NCBI RefSeq assembly: GCF_014851395.1
Contig: NW_024044459.1
Span: 20,927,918-20,991,917 of the forward strand
Origin: Micropterus salmoides
Taxonomy: Eukaryota > Chordata > Actinopteri > Centrarchiformes > Centrarchidae
Reading direction: 5' to 3'
Length of the DNA stretch: 64,000 nucleotides
Shown: in pieces, positions 26,701 through 34,339 of the stretch
Numbering within the stretch: the first letter of the stretch is position 1
Layout of the letters: each line of letters opens with the position of its first letter
Program-made: the position numbers and the translations under genes
The notes under the pieces: model-generated
The model's database searches: none
Told to the model about the DNA's origin: nothing
Seen by the model: the letters and a program-made list of their open reading frames with translations, nothing else

Positions 26701-27469
26701 ACAATGTGAATGAACCCAACTGTTAAACTGCGGTAACATCACGTGCAAAATGTTCAACAAGGCACACAGTTTGACCCGTTAGCCCCGGAGAAGCTTTATG
26801 CCTGTGCTGCTCATGGTAGGAAGTATTAGTGTATTTGTCTTAATGAGTCGTACCGCAGAGGAGGCATGGTACACAATGGACTTACATGTACATACTTCCT
26901 CCACACCTGGCCAGTGTCACAGCAGGAACTATGACCACATCTCTGCTCATTCAGCTCTAAGGGACAGTCAGAACTTACACAACACAGGAAATGATCATAT
27001 TAGAAACACTAGATATAGAATCAGCATCCTTTGTGAGGAGGAAATGACTTCTGATAGAAAATGGATTTGTGAACTTGGTGTAGAAGGTTCACCACTGTTT
27101 CACTTCAGAGAATTATGTAAATAATGAGCCTAGAAATGGATGTATTCATGATTGATCACATGGCTGTCACTAATACCAGAAGTTAAATATGTCCTGAAAT
27201 AATTCTTCTCCTGGCTCCTCCAGGCTGCTCTTTTCCGGGACAAAGTGAACTAACCTGCAGTATTAACATCCACAACATGTGGCTGCCTGCTCCACTGTGG
27301 AATCCCTTCCAAATGTCAAGACAGTGCTCCCTCCCAGATCTCTGGGGAGGTACCAACTCACTCCTTAACTAACCCTCGAACCAAAACAACCGGAGCTTCC
27401 TATAGGACATTTTTACCTGTTGATTTTCAGAGCGAAAGCCCGTCGGTCTGCGCTGCCCACAGAAGACAT
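438..27469 (-). CDS. dock8: dock8, dedicator of cytokinesis 8, N-terminal part (15 exons, 5' portion of gene)
   Basis: DOCK8 is a large (about 2,100 residues in human) DOCK-C-group guanine exchange factor for Cdc42 that acts at the leading edge of migrating immune cells. Fifteen coding exons were read on the minus strand: 27417-27469, 19345-19444, 14933-15108, 14329-14400, 13641-13752, 9525-9734, 8827-8912, 8046-8112, 4013-4162, 3215-3295, 2891-3053, 2616-2752, 2164-2257, 1408-1570 and 438-555. All have AG/GT borders, and the phases agree throughout, giving 1,782 nt (594 codons) without a stop. The protein starts MSSVGSADRRAFALKINR, the family's conserved first exon. Residues about 50-300 are the DOCK C/D N-terminal region; the last exon opens the DHR-1 (C2-like, phosphoinositide-binding) domain with LYVYPQRLNFV. 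The catalytic DHR-2 domain lies off the left edge. DOCK6/7 are less likely because the EGDRLSDEDLLKFLAE and QRLGRYRMPFAW stretches are DOCK8-like and the neighbours match the DOCK8 locus. The recognition comes from memory of the family; the exon structure is seen directly. Confidence 0.93.
556..1407. other. dock8 intron 14
   Basis: 852 bp of unique-looking AT-rich sequence between exons 14 and 15. The plus-strand open frame at 1109-1378 has no coding character. I see nothing else in it. Confidence 0.7.
1408..1570 (-). CDS. dock8: dock8 coding exon 14
   Basis: 163 nt, residues 501-554 plus two bases of Arg555. It ends TKEVLEFPSSEVYVPHSIYR, the conserved entry to the DHR-1 domain. The acceptor is cttctag and the donor gtgggtta. 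Confidence 0.93.
1720..2129. mobile_element. MITE-like element with ~85 bp terminal inverted repeats
   Basis: About 410 bp in dock8 intron 13. The left end begins TTTAAAGGAATAGTTCCACA. The right end, read on the minus strand, gives the related GATTAGTTCTACATTATGGG, and both arms continue through a GAGAGTTGAGAAGATT-type stretch and a CTCATGTCTGTCTG-type stretch. The interior holds the GGTTAGCTTAGCACAGCATA motif common in fish genomes. No transposase frame is present, so it is non-autonomous. The family assignment is uncertain. Confidence 0.7.
2164..2257 (-). CDS. dock8: dock8 coding exon 13
   Basis: 94 nt, residues 470-500 plus one base of Gly501. It reads EGDRLSDEDLLKFLAEIKKT then QRRFKTIPG. 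The acceptor is tgtcag and the donor gtcatctc. A MITE starts only 34 bp beyond the donor. Confidence 0.93.
2616..2752 (-). CDS. dock8: dock8 coding exon 12
   Basis: 137 nt, residues 424-469. It reads KSSSIDRRAQLPRRNSERYN and ends TITLSPIFKQ, equivalent to the serine-rich linker (VSSFFKQ end) in human. The acceptor is ttctag and the donor gtctgaca. It is a low-complexity, less conserved exon. Confidence 0.88.
2891..3053 (-). CDS. dock8: dock8 coding exon 11
   Basis: 163 nt, residues 370-423 plus one base of Gly424. It reads LEKLRGQAEMFCQRLGRYRM then PFAWTTVN. The MPFAW block is a hallmark of DOCK6/7/8. The donor is taken as GGAG followed by gtgtgttt, which keeps the frame into exon 12. Confidence 0.91.
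3215..3295 (-). CDS. dock8: dock8 coding exon 10
   Basis: 81 nt, residues 343-369, reading IEKVLQQGEISDCADPYITM and then KECDSTK. The acceptor is gttatag and the donor gtatgtgg. Confidence 0.93.
3441..3928. mobile_element. Non-autonomous Tc1/mariner-type element, complete with TA flanks
   Basis: 488 bp in dock8 intron 9, bounded by TA at 3439-3440 and 3929-3930. The two ends are inverted copies of about 130 bp: the left begins CCTGAACAAAATTATAAAC, and the right ends TTATAATTTTGTTCAGTG. Both carry the CATTCATCATGAGCTGAACT block. The interior is a fragment of the transposase 5' region, on the minus strand, related to the second copy at 54,760-55,178. Loss of most of the transposase makes it an internal-deletion derivative. 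Confidence 0.8.
4013..4162 (-). CDS. dock8: dock8 coding exon 9
   Basis: 150 nt, residues 293-342. It begins ISENFYFDLNSDQFKNFL, continues RSAIFSITYPAPDIYLVIK, and stays in phase on both sides. The acceptor is cctccag and the donor gtaataat. Confidence 0.93.
4251..5072 (+). mobile_element. LINE fragment: reverse transcriptase C-terminal part plus 3' tail
   Basis: In dock8 intron 8, opposite to dock8. The frame at 4286-4705 reads LAPFLFTLYRSDF, then NCCELNRLYINASKTKETVV and GTYKYLGVHLNN, matching the palm/thumb region of fish non-LTR reverse transcriptases (L2/CR1 or Rex1 group). The 3' end is the common GGGATCAATAAAGT tail at about 5045. It lacks the endonuclease and the catalytic YxDD region upstream, so it is a 5'-truncated dead copy. 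The clade is not certain. Confidence 0.75.
5073..8045. other. dock8 intron 8, remainder
   Basis: Intronic sequence. A purine-rich plus-strand stretch at about 6540-6720 generates a long hydrophobic minus-strand frame that I reject as coding. I see no other exon or full-length repeat. Confidence 0.6.
8046..8112 (-). CDS. dock8: dock8 coding exon 8
   Basis: 67 nt, residues 270-292, reading FEIDIEPIFATMALYDLKEK. This is the strongly conserved DOCK-C motif before the SENF segment. The acceptor is tcatag and the donor gtaagaca. Confidence 0.93.
8424..8470. repeat. (TG)n microsatellite
   Basis: 47 bp of uninterrupted GT/TG dinucleotides in dock8 intron 7; the rest of that intron (8113-8826) shows nothing else. 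Confidence 0.97.
8827..8912 (-). CDS. dock8: dock8 coding exon 7
   Basis: 86 nt, residues 242-269 plus two bases of Lys270. It reads EDAVEIRPIPDCPKEHTGDR then ILVRCQTIK. The acceptor is gttccag and the donor gtatgtca. Confidence 0.92.
8913..9524. other. dock8 intron 6 with a diverged hAT-like fragment
   Basis: About 9080-9165 reads TTATTTTCATTTTATATTAA and then CTGATTATTTTCTAGTTAAT. It resembles the end of the widespread fish non-autonomous element that carries a TTTCATTATCGATTAATCTG-like end. The copy is degraded; the rest is plain intron. Confidence 0.45.
9525..9734 (-). CDS. dock8: dock8 coding exon 6
   Basis: 210 nt, residues 172-241. It reads LTSSDFNLRFLTPDKRVEGL and ends in LPELFALYPPADE, the conserved ELFALYP block of DOCK-C proteins. 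The acceptor is gccccag and the donor gtgagata. Confidence 0.93.
9735..13640. other. dock8 intron 5
   Basis: 3.9 kb intron. It contains a poly-G run at about 9807-9819, a partial MITE copy at 12290-12520 and a GC-richer complex block at about 11560-11760 (see findings). I found no further exon. Confidence 0.6.
12290..12520 (+). mobile_element. Partial copy of the long-TIR MITE seen at 1720-2129
   Basis: It carries the same order of motifs: CACCTATTTGCTTGCCGAAG, CTGGTACCACTCTCATAT, then AGCTTAGCATAAAGACTGAA and ACTAATTAATAATTAACATG. The right inverted end is not recognisable, so this is a truncated, diverged copy. Confidence 0.6.
13641..13752 (-). CDS. dock8: dock8 coding exon 5
   Basis: 112 nt, residues 134-171. 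It reads CQGDGWSTYSERAGLHKRLQ then KQTFEYDVQPEN, equivalent to the human segment around LPKQTFESE. The donor is gtaagaca. The acceptor is unusual: on the coding strand a (GT)n run of about 30 nt leads straight into TAG. Upstream phase is 2 and downstream phase is 0, so skipping this exon would break the frame. Confidence 0.9.
13755..13784. repeat. (AC)n microsatellite abutting the dock8 exon 5 acceptor
   Basis: 30 bp of CA dinucleotides on the plus strand. On the dock8 coding strand it is (GT)n running directly into the TAG acceptor at 13754-13753, so the repeat occupies the polypyrimidine-tract position. Confidence 0.97.
14329..14400 (-). CDS. dock8: dock8 coding exon 4
   Basis: 72 nt, residues 110-133 plus two bases of Arg134. 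It reads VELDAHVRDCVKSYTQPWLV, matching the family's ELDPHVRDCVQTYIREW segment. The acceptor is cttgtag and the donor gtaaatct. It is too short and too split to stand out as an open frame. Confidence 0.92.
14401..14932. other. dock8 intron 3
   Basis: 532 bp intron between exons 3 and 4; I see no repeat or regulatory motif worth naming. Confidence 0.6.
14933..15108 (-). CDS. dock8: dock8 coding exon 3
   Basis: 176 nt, residues 52-109 plus two bases of Gly110. It reads YEAVEPLDLEEFLMSQL and then HELGDFPDDDLKVEHVEKEC, a highly characteristic acidic DOCK-C N-terminal motif. The acceptor is ttctgcag and the donor gtgggtca. An internal Met (MSQLKSGD) corresponds to the start used by shorter DOCK8 isoforms in mammals. 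Confidence 0.92.
15109..19344. other. dock8 intron 2
   Basis: 4.2 kb. It holds a poly-A run at about 15835-15851 and a long (AC)n tract at 17699-17754. About 18090-18260 is GC-richer and complex. All plus- and minus-strand frames here are short and lack homology I recognise. Confidence 0.6.
17699..17754. repeat. (AC)n microsatellite
   Basis: 56 bp of uninterrupted AC dinucleotides in dock8 intron 2. Confidence 0.97.
19345..19444 (-). CDS. dock8: dock8 coding exon 2
   Basis: 100 nt, residues 18-51. It begins right after ccag and completes Arg18, then reads HSSAEIRRNFSGNYGFN. The donor is gtgagttt. The start matches the DOCK8 YSSAEIRKQF stretch; the second half is divergent, as is usual for this exon. 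Confidence 0.9.
19888..19972. repeat. Compound (TGTC)n/(TG)n microsatellite
   Basis: 85 bp of alternating TGTC and TG units with a few interruptions, in dock8 intron 1. Confidence 0.95.
20994..21026. repeat. (AC)n microsatellite
   Basis: 33 bp AC tract with one AT interruption, in dock8 intron 1. Confidence 0.93.
23383..23702 (+). repeat. Dispersed fish repeat (SINE- or MITE-like)
   Basis: About 320 bp beginning GTAAATGGTAATTTGTAAAC and GCACTTATATAGCGCCTTTC, continuing CACTCAAAGCGCTTTACACT and ending TGAGCCACAGCCGCCCC. This is a very common interspersed sequence in fish genomes. The class (tRNA-related SINE or DNA element) cannot be settled by eye. Confidence 0.65.
25595..25745 (+). mobile_element. 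tRNA-derived SINE, diverged
   Basis: Starts near GGGGTGTCCTAGTAGCCGAG, where TAGCCGAGGTGTTTAAGACG resembles a tRNA-Leu-type A box. A B-box-like GGTCTGGTCAGGGGATC follows about 50 bp later, then the GTTGCATGTCGTTCCCCTTC tail seen in fish SINEs. It is mutated at box positions, so transcription by Pol III is doubtful. Confidence 0.6.
26213..26425. mobile_element. Diverged hAT-like MITE
   Basis: The ends CTAGAGCTGAGATGAGACAT and TCATTAGTTGTAGCTCTAC are imperfect inverted copies. The interior has GGACAAAACATAATTTGAAG and CGTTTTATGGACCAAAAATA, typical of the abundant GGGCTGCAACTAACGATTA-ended fish elements. It has no coding capacity. Confidence 0.55.
27417..27469 (-). CDS. dock8: dock8 coding exon 1 with start codon
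   Basis: ATG at 27469-27467, encoding residues 1-17 and two bases of Arg18. It ends AACAG before the donor gtaaaaat. The frame was chosen because it gives DRRAFALKINR, near-identical to the DOCK8 family's exon 1. A longer overlapping open frame here is in another phase and is a shadow. The exon lies at the edge of a CpG-rich, GA-repeat-bearing region typical of a promoter. Confidence 0.92.
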
Positions 27470-27780
27470 CCCCGGGTCTGAGGTCCAGTTCAGCGGCGCT
27501 GGCTTTGGTGTCTTCCTGCGGTCTCGCCGCCTCGCTGTCACCGACGCACCGCTTGGTCTCCTTGCTACTGCTCAACTGTCATGTCAACAACACTCATCTT
27601 GGTTGTGGCGCGGCACAGCAGCTTTCCTGGGTGTCAACTTCCGCATTTGATTTGAGCCATCCCGCAAAGAGAGAGAGAGAGAGAGAGAGAGAGGCAGACA
27701 CTAGAGGCGCGAGGGGGTGGGAGGGGATGACGGGACAGGCTGGATGTGAGACACGCGCGCTCCCTCGCTGCCGAGATTAG
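27470..27780 (-). promoter_or_regulatory. Presumed dock8 promoter / 5' UTR, CpG-rich
   Basis: The 300 bp upstream of the dock8 start codon are much richer in GC and CpG than the surroundings and contain a GA repeat at 27668-27693. There is no obvious TATA box. Its role is inferred from position and composition only. Confidence 0.5.
27668..27693. repeat. (AG)n repeat in dock8 5' region
   Basis: 26 bp of AG dinucleotides about 200 bp upstream of the dock8 start codon. Confidence 0.95.
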
Positions 27781-28659
27781 CTTTTGGGTTTAGTTCACAC
27801 AAGCAGTCTCAGCTTTCTTCCACCTCTCTCTGTCTCTGTTCAAAACATGCACGTTGTTTTGTGTGTGTGTGATATGAAAGCGAGAGTGAGAGAGAAACTA
27901 AATCCAGTTTTTGATGAGTAGCCTACCGGTAAACATGAAATACTCACAATAGTAGGGGAGAACGATCAGTCCATGTAATCATATTTTATTTTTTGTTTGT
28001 TTTATTTATTTTTTTCTCTCTCTTTTGTTTTTAAAATGTTATTTTATTGTTTATTATTTACATATTTGTTTATATGAGAATTTTTGTGTAAGTGAATTTT
28101 TGCTTTGGCAACATTGTTTACCCAAGCATTCAAGCCCAGAAATCTAATTAAAATGAAATGAAACTATTTTGAGTTATTGAAAAATATACTGCATTATGCC
28201 TTCATTCTTTCATTAATTTCTAAAGTTTAACTATCAAAAAAGATGTTTCCTGCTCAGTGTATCTGCACTGGAAGTTTCCACACTTGCCACATGTAAAGAC
28301 CATGATGAGTTTCCAAACTAGTTGTGAGCTAGAGCCTGAATAATTTCACCTTACTCAGTGAATTAAGAGCTAACAGTTTAGTACAACCAAACCAGAGTTG
28401 GTGATTGTTGCTAGAGTGGAAAACTAACCACAACCGTTTTGAGTTTTATTTTGTTCCTGTTGAGTTTGAAGGAAGTTTGTTTTACAATGAGTCAACAATG
28501 GCACTTCATTTGGTGACAGAGAGAAACTCAACAGAATTCAACAGGTGTACAGCTGACACTATATTTTATAAATGACAACAAATAATAATAAAATAATAAC
28601 ACTTTGAGAGCTTGTGGAGGGTAATGTGGTGAACTTATTGCTGAAACTAGAAGACCTGG
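27781..28659. other. Intergenic, dock8-zng1, left part
   Basis: AT-rich spacer with a T-rich block at about 27980-28090. I recognise no gene or element in it. Confidence 0.6.
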
Positions 28660-29407
28660 GGCCTGTACCACGAAGCGAGATCAACATACCCAGGATACCC
28701 AAGTTACCAACTCCGTAAATCAACCCAGGGTTTCCCAATCCAGCCGGGAGCGCGTTCACATAAAAGAGGCGGTGTTAGCAGCAGATAACCAATCGCGGAC
28801 ATGAACAAGTCCACTGTCAGCAGAGCGTCATATTTTATGAACAACGATTAAACTGTAACACTACAGAAATACGACAGTAGCACGCCTGCATCTGACAAAT
28901 GCAGGGAGACAGAAAATCGCAGACAGTGTTAAGTGCCTAAATAAACAGGTATAGGCACAATATTGCGTTGATTTAAAGTGTTCTTATGAGCTGTATGAAA
29001 ATATCAGCCTTATTCTTTCAGCTCGGCTGTGTCGGCGTTTCCACATTAAAAGACTCGGGCACTGAATAAGTGGTCTTCCACCTCACTTTAAAAAACGTGT
29101 CGTCACTTCAAAAATTATTAATTTATTTAACACACTCAAAAGTGTCCAAACATTGTTCTAAATTAACTTCATAAAGCAATGAAACGAAAACTCCATTCAT
29201 GCCATAAAATGTGCTCAAATAGGCTAGTGGTTGAAAGACAATCTCAACATTTAGGCTACTGAAAACTCACTGTCCCACCTTTGGCGCCCACATGTTACCA
29301 TGGCGATCTGCCCCGGTAAGAAGTGAACCACCTTCGTGGTACTGAAAACGCAGGCTTAACCCCGAAGTTACCTGGACAAGCTCAAATCCTGCTTCGTGGT
29401 ACAGGCC
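28660..29407. mobile_element. Non-autonomous DNA transposon with GGCCTGTACCACGAAGC inverted ends
   Basis: 748 bp. The left end reads GGCCTGTACCACGAAGCGAG; the right end read on the minus strand gives GGCCTGTACCACGAAGCAGG. The subterminal parts (CCCAAGTTACCAACTCC; AACCCCGAAGTTACCTGG) are also related. It has no transposase. The superfamily is unresolved because the target-site duplication is not clear. Confidence 0.75.
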
Positions 29408-29470
29408 TCTGAGCAGGACAGGACAGGGCTAGCTTGTTAGCATGCTAACTTAAGTAGATATCTCTCTGCA

Positions 29471-30829
29471 AGGGTAGTAACGAGTTACATTTACTCCGTT
29501 ACAAATACTCAAGTAACGTTTTTGAGTAAATGGTACTTGTCAGAGTAATTTAAATGCATCATACTTTTACTCTTACTTAGATTTTTAGAGAAAAATCAGT
29601 ACTCCGCTACATTTGGAGACATTCATCGGGCTACTTCCATACTTATTTATTTATTTAGGGTTTGGGTGTAGTCACAGAATCTGATAGGTCACAGATTTTG
29701 GTGTAACAGCTGTTTCGGTTGTGAAGTCAGCAGGCTAAGCCATGCTGACACTGAGCTGACAGAGAGCAGTGTCTGTTGTGTTAATGTGACTTTGTTTAAT
29801 AGCTACCCACAGTAAATCGTGCTTAAAAACGCATCCCGCTTTCTGCCTTAATGGAAATATTCAAGCTAACAATGTTGAGCAGTCTTCATTTAACTAGTCA
29901 TGCTCATTGGTGTAAGAAGCCTGATGAAGACAGACCAAATTATGCACACACAAAAAAAGACAAACTGCTGTTATTTCATGTGGATGTGACTGATGTAATG
30001 TTTAAACCACAGATGATCTTCCTCAGGTAAACATGAAGAAGAGAACACTGTTGTGGTGGCAGCCTGGCTGATGGTGAGTGTTCTGTTTATTTCTCCTTTT
30101 TTTTCCTCTCATGATTCTGTTTTCCCCTCCTGTTTTGGCCTGCCTGTTTGTGTCTCCTCCCCTCTCCCTGTGTGTGCTCTCCCTCTCCCTCTGCTCCTGA
30201 GCCCAGCTAGGTGCAGACAGTCCGCACCTGCACCTCATCAGCCTCCTCTTCTGCCTGCCACACCTGCCAGCATTCAGCCTCATCTCTCCAGTACTTCAAC
30301 CCCGGTTCTCCACACAATCACTGCTTGATCGTCGTTGCTCCTAACCTGGTGCCACTTTATCACTCAAGCTCTTGTGTAATCTATGTCATCTCTGTTTCCC
30401 TGTTCTTGGTTTTCCCTGTGTTTTAAACAATCTTTACTTATTGGAGTACTAACAGACTATAATAGCAATGCAATATTTTGCAATCACACTTGATGGAGAC
30501 ACACTGGGAATATTGTCCTGGTGTACATGTGTACAGGTTATCTAAAATCAGGAGATGATGACTTGTCATTTCAGAACACAAGTTGTTTCCCTTTACCTGA
30601 GGAAGACCATCTTAAATCTAATCACATCCACATCAAATAAAAGACTTGGTGAAAAAGACCCATTGTTTTTATTGAGTTACTCTCAGTTACTCACTAAAGT
30701 ATTTTTTTAGTAAGTGCTTTTGTACTCTTACTCAAGTAGTTATCTTCATAACTAATTTTACTTCTACTTGAGTACTTTTTTTTTGCAAAGCAACAGTACT
30801 TTCACGTGAGTACGGTTTTTGGCTACTTT
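29471..30829. mobile_element. hAT-type non-autonomous element of the GAGTTAC/ACTCAAGTA kind
   Basis: About 1.36 kb. The left arm has GTAACGAGTTACATTTACTC and ACAAATACTCAAGTAACGTT. The right arm has TGTACTCTTACTCAAGTAGT and CTTCTACTTGAGTACTTTT in the opposite sense. It is flanked by TCTCTGCA and CCTCTGCA (7 of 8 identical), the 8 bp duplication expected for hAT. The interior at about 30060-30420 is a different, GC-richer sequence, possibly captured or a nested repeat remnant. Confidence 0.65.
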
Positions 30830-32215
30830 ACCTGCCTCTGCACATAGATGTCTTTGACATCAGAGCTGTTGCTTCTTTAAATTCTGTCAGTAATGTTAGT
30901 TCACATTTTGAATTTTTAAAAATAAAATTCTGAAAACTGTGGTGTAGGATCAATTTCTTACTACTTTCCCTCCACCACAGGTTTGTTTGGGGAGTTTTAA
31001 CAATGGTGTAATAAACATGTGAAAAAGTGTTCACTTATTCATGTTTTTTCTGTGATCTTGTAGAAAGTGAGCCTCTCTCAACCAGTTATTATTGAGGAAT
31101 TGCACAATAGAACAATTATCTTTTGCATCATCACTAAAAGCTGTAATGCAACAGGATCAAGATTACCAAGCTGCAGACACAGTCTGTGTCCAAAATCACT
31201 TACTACTCACTATATTTATAGAGAGAATTATTACACCCTACGTATCTAGGCGACTCAAAGTATCCCAGAATGCATTTTGAAAGGTAGTGTACAACTAGTG
31301 GTCATTAAATAAGCTGTTTATACCACCATGCTTTGCACTAATAGAAAAATATTTTTATATAGTCACTCTATCGTTTCTTATTTAAGAAAATATATATCAC
31401 TTAGCATAATTATTTGCACATAAAGAGGGCTTATTTACAAATATGAGCTATCTACAAAACAATTGAGAAAATGTTACAGCTGACCCTGAGCCTCCTATTT
31501 AGTATCAAGTGTTAGTTTTACACCGACCTAATGTCTCTTCATTCTTAATATGACAGCATCTCTTAACATTAGCCTATGTATAATGTTTCCCAAAGCACTT
31601 GTAGGTTTTTAATTTTCCTCTACATTCACCCTTGGATAATGTTTTTGTGTGTTAAATATCACTATAACAAAAAATCAATCTAACGTCCAAAGCAATAGAC
31701 CTACAATATTTCAATATCATTATTATGTGTTTTTCTTGCATTATTAATGTCACTGAGTGGTGTTAATTGTTTGTGCTATGCAATAAACTAAGCTCCTTTA
31801 AAAAGTATAAGATGGCAGGTTTGTCGTTTTCAAAATAGTTTAGGTTATATGTGTAATTGTATTGTTAAACAATAATATTGCTAATTACTAAGGCTGAGAA
31901 TATTAAAAACGTTGCATGGTGTTATATATTTTCATATTGGGGTAAGTTATTTTTTGATAGCCTATATTCCCCTTAACATCTTGCCCTACATGAACTGTAG
32001 GTTGATGCTGGCTACCTTAAACTGGTTTCTGTCGCCCTCTTGTGGTTGATGCCTGTCATCATACAAAGATTAGTCTGCTTTGCGCAACTGCAGCTGGGGC
32101 GCAGAAAAACAAAATGTTTGTGGATTTATTGTCAAGCAAAGGTTGTTATTTTGTCCAATATATTCGCCTCCTTGGTTCAAACGTTATTTATAATCTTCTC
32201 CTCTCCCCGCAGACT
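30830..32215. other. Intergenic, dock8-zng1, right part
   Basis: Very AT-rich spacer. About 31179-31300 (GTGTCCAAAATCACTTACTA, then TCCCAGAATGCATTTTG) looks like a remnant of a common fish MITE. I see nothing else in it. Confidence 0.5.
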
Positions 32216-32378
32216 GTGCAGACTGCTGTGAACGGAATGCGGAACCAATGTCGCCGCGTCAGGACTTGAATGGACGGAGTCTTTACGGTGTAGCACGCTG
32301 TCAAAACGTGAAACAACAGCAGAGTGGAAAACGTTATTAGGTGAAAACCTAAAATATCTGCGTCTGAGGAGCAATAAG
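32216..32378 (+). other. Probable non-coding first exon of zng1
   Basis: Sequence with locally raised CpG ends AGCAATAAG before a good donor gtaattt at 32379. The next acceptor is tttttttcag at 32729-32738. It has no open frame running through it. The 5' limit is a guess; this is an inference from splice signals and position upstream of the zng1 start. Confidence 0.4.
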
Positions 32379-32859
32379 GTAATTTGTACACAGCCTTCGT
32401 AAATCGGAAAGGAAAGTCTGTTTGTTTTGCTGTCGTCGCGTACTGTGCATGCATTAGAGGGGATAAAAGTTAAGCTAACATTATATGGTGGCTGTGATCA
32501 TTCTTAATAACGTTACACACTTTCACTGACTAACTTACTAACATACTGGCGAGTTGATGCTATTCTTGATGCTATTCATTTTCTGTGTTTAGACTTGTAA
32601 GGGTTTTATCTAGTATAAAGCAACCAAAAATCCGTATTTGCGGAATAATTACGAACATTTCCAGGACTGACAAATCATTCATAAATTAAATCTGTCTATT
32701 AGTTTCATGTTTCGTTCGTGGATGTTTGTTTTTTTCAGTGTGTCATCAACGTGATTTATTTTGTTTAATCCAACTTCGTAATATAATCTATTCATGGGTT
32801 TCTGTACTGATTCATTAGATCAGATCCATCTTGTGTCCCTGTCCAACATTATTTCTGGC

Positions 32860-32974
32860 ATGGATGACATGGTGATGGAGGAGGAAGATGATTGCCCAGA
32901 GTTGGTGCCCATTAACACCCTGCCTGGTCCTCCTGCAGAGCAGATACCTGTCACCATCATCACAGGCTACCTTG
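32860..32974 (+). CDS. zng1: zng1 coding exon 1
   Basis: 115 nt, residues 1-38 plus one base of Gly39. It contains the acidic stretch MEEEDDCPELVPI and the first half of the P-loop (TIITGYLG). The donor is gtgagaga. The METAP1-docking motif is intact. The phase-1 intron splits the P-loop glycine codon. Confidence 0.92.
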
Positions 32975-34308
32975 GTGAGAGACTATCTGTATTACTCACA
33001 GCTTTAACAAGCTTACAAAGGAGATTATAGTCTCAGACATTTGTTAGTCCATCCTCACCACAAACGAAAGCTCCTCTAGCCCTAGACCAGGGTATTGTTC
33101 CCTCTCATATTTATTACAGGTTAATTTACATCATGAGTATTGAAAATGCACTTCATGATCGATTTTACTTTACACTTCCTTATCATTTTTATGTGTTTGT
33201 GTCTTTATAGGTGCTGGAAAGACTACACTCCTGAATTATATATTAACAGAGCAACACAACAAGCGAATTGCAGTCATACTCAATGAATTTGGAGAGGGTA
33301 AACTAATAATGTCCTTCAGAGAAATCAAAATTGTTTGGTTCAAACTATATGTGCTAGAGTATAAACATAATCCCAGGCTGATGATGTTATTTTGTCAACT
33401 TTCCACAAGAAAGCAGCATAGTAACAACTTTTGCCCAGAACTGAAAGATGCTTATAAATGTTTTTTTTTAAATGTCTCCAGAGCTACAGACTCTGGTACA
33501 GCAACATACAGCATATTTGCATTGAACTTAAATTGACATTTTTTTTCTTACAGTATCATTAGATTTAATTTATGTTGAATTTGTTGAAGTGATCTAAAAC
33601 CTCTTATGTTTGGCTTTTGGAAATCTGTGTTTGTCTTACAGAATATATGGCATCTTTGGTAGAAATTGCTGAGTCTTCATCTGTTCTTAATCTTAACCTG
33701 ACTGCTCTTCCTTTCTATTCCTCCACCTGTAGGCAGCGCCCTTGAGAAGTCCCTCGCAGTGAGCCATGCGGGAGAGCTGTATGAGGAATGGCTGGAACTG
33801 AGGAATGGCTGCCTCTGCTGCTCTGTCAAGTGTGTAGAGTAACTATAGCCCATTTGGTGGTACATAAGTTATGAAAACAGAAATAAAATATTTTTACTTA
33901 TGAACTATTGTGGTAACAAGTACACATTAATAATGTTTTATAGCGGTGTAATGTATTCCTGGTGAAACACATGCTTGTTCCATATTACAGTGTATTACAG
34001 TAATTCTGGTGAAATGAAATTCAAGAGTTATACATTTGCCATTTTTAACCTTTTTTAACCATTTTTAATCGTTAGTGGCTATTCCACAATTTTTCAGGGA
34101 CAATGGTCTTAAAGCCATCGAGAACCTGATGGAGAAGAAAGGAAAGTTTGACTACATCCTGTTAGAGACCACAGGACTCGCTGATCCAGGTAATATACGT
34201 AAATCTGTATTTGATTGTTAAGTAGACCGTTGTAGTTTTTTCAAGCTGTGGCCTGGAAAGCATATAGAAAGTTATTTGAAGCCTCATGCAGTCCCTAGCT
34301 GTTTCACT

Positions 34309-34339
<31 letters not shown>

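Larger units (their letters stand above)
19445..27416. other. dock8 intron 1
   Basis: 8 kb first intron. It contains microsatellites (19888-19972, 20994-21026), a dispersed repeat (23383-23702), a tRNA-derived SINE (25595-25745) and a diverged hAT-like MITE (26213-26425). A possible alternative first exon at 22423-22519 is discussed in findings. The rest is unremarkable intronic sequence. Confidence 0.6.

Noticed and set aside
27369..27575. 68-codon minus-strand frame over dock8 exon 1
   Set aside because: It is in a different phase from the conserved DRRAFALKINR reading.
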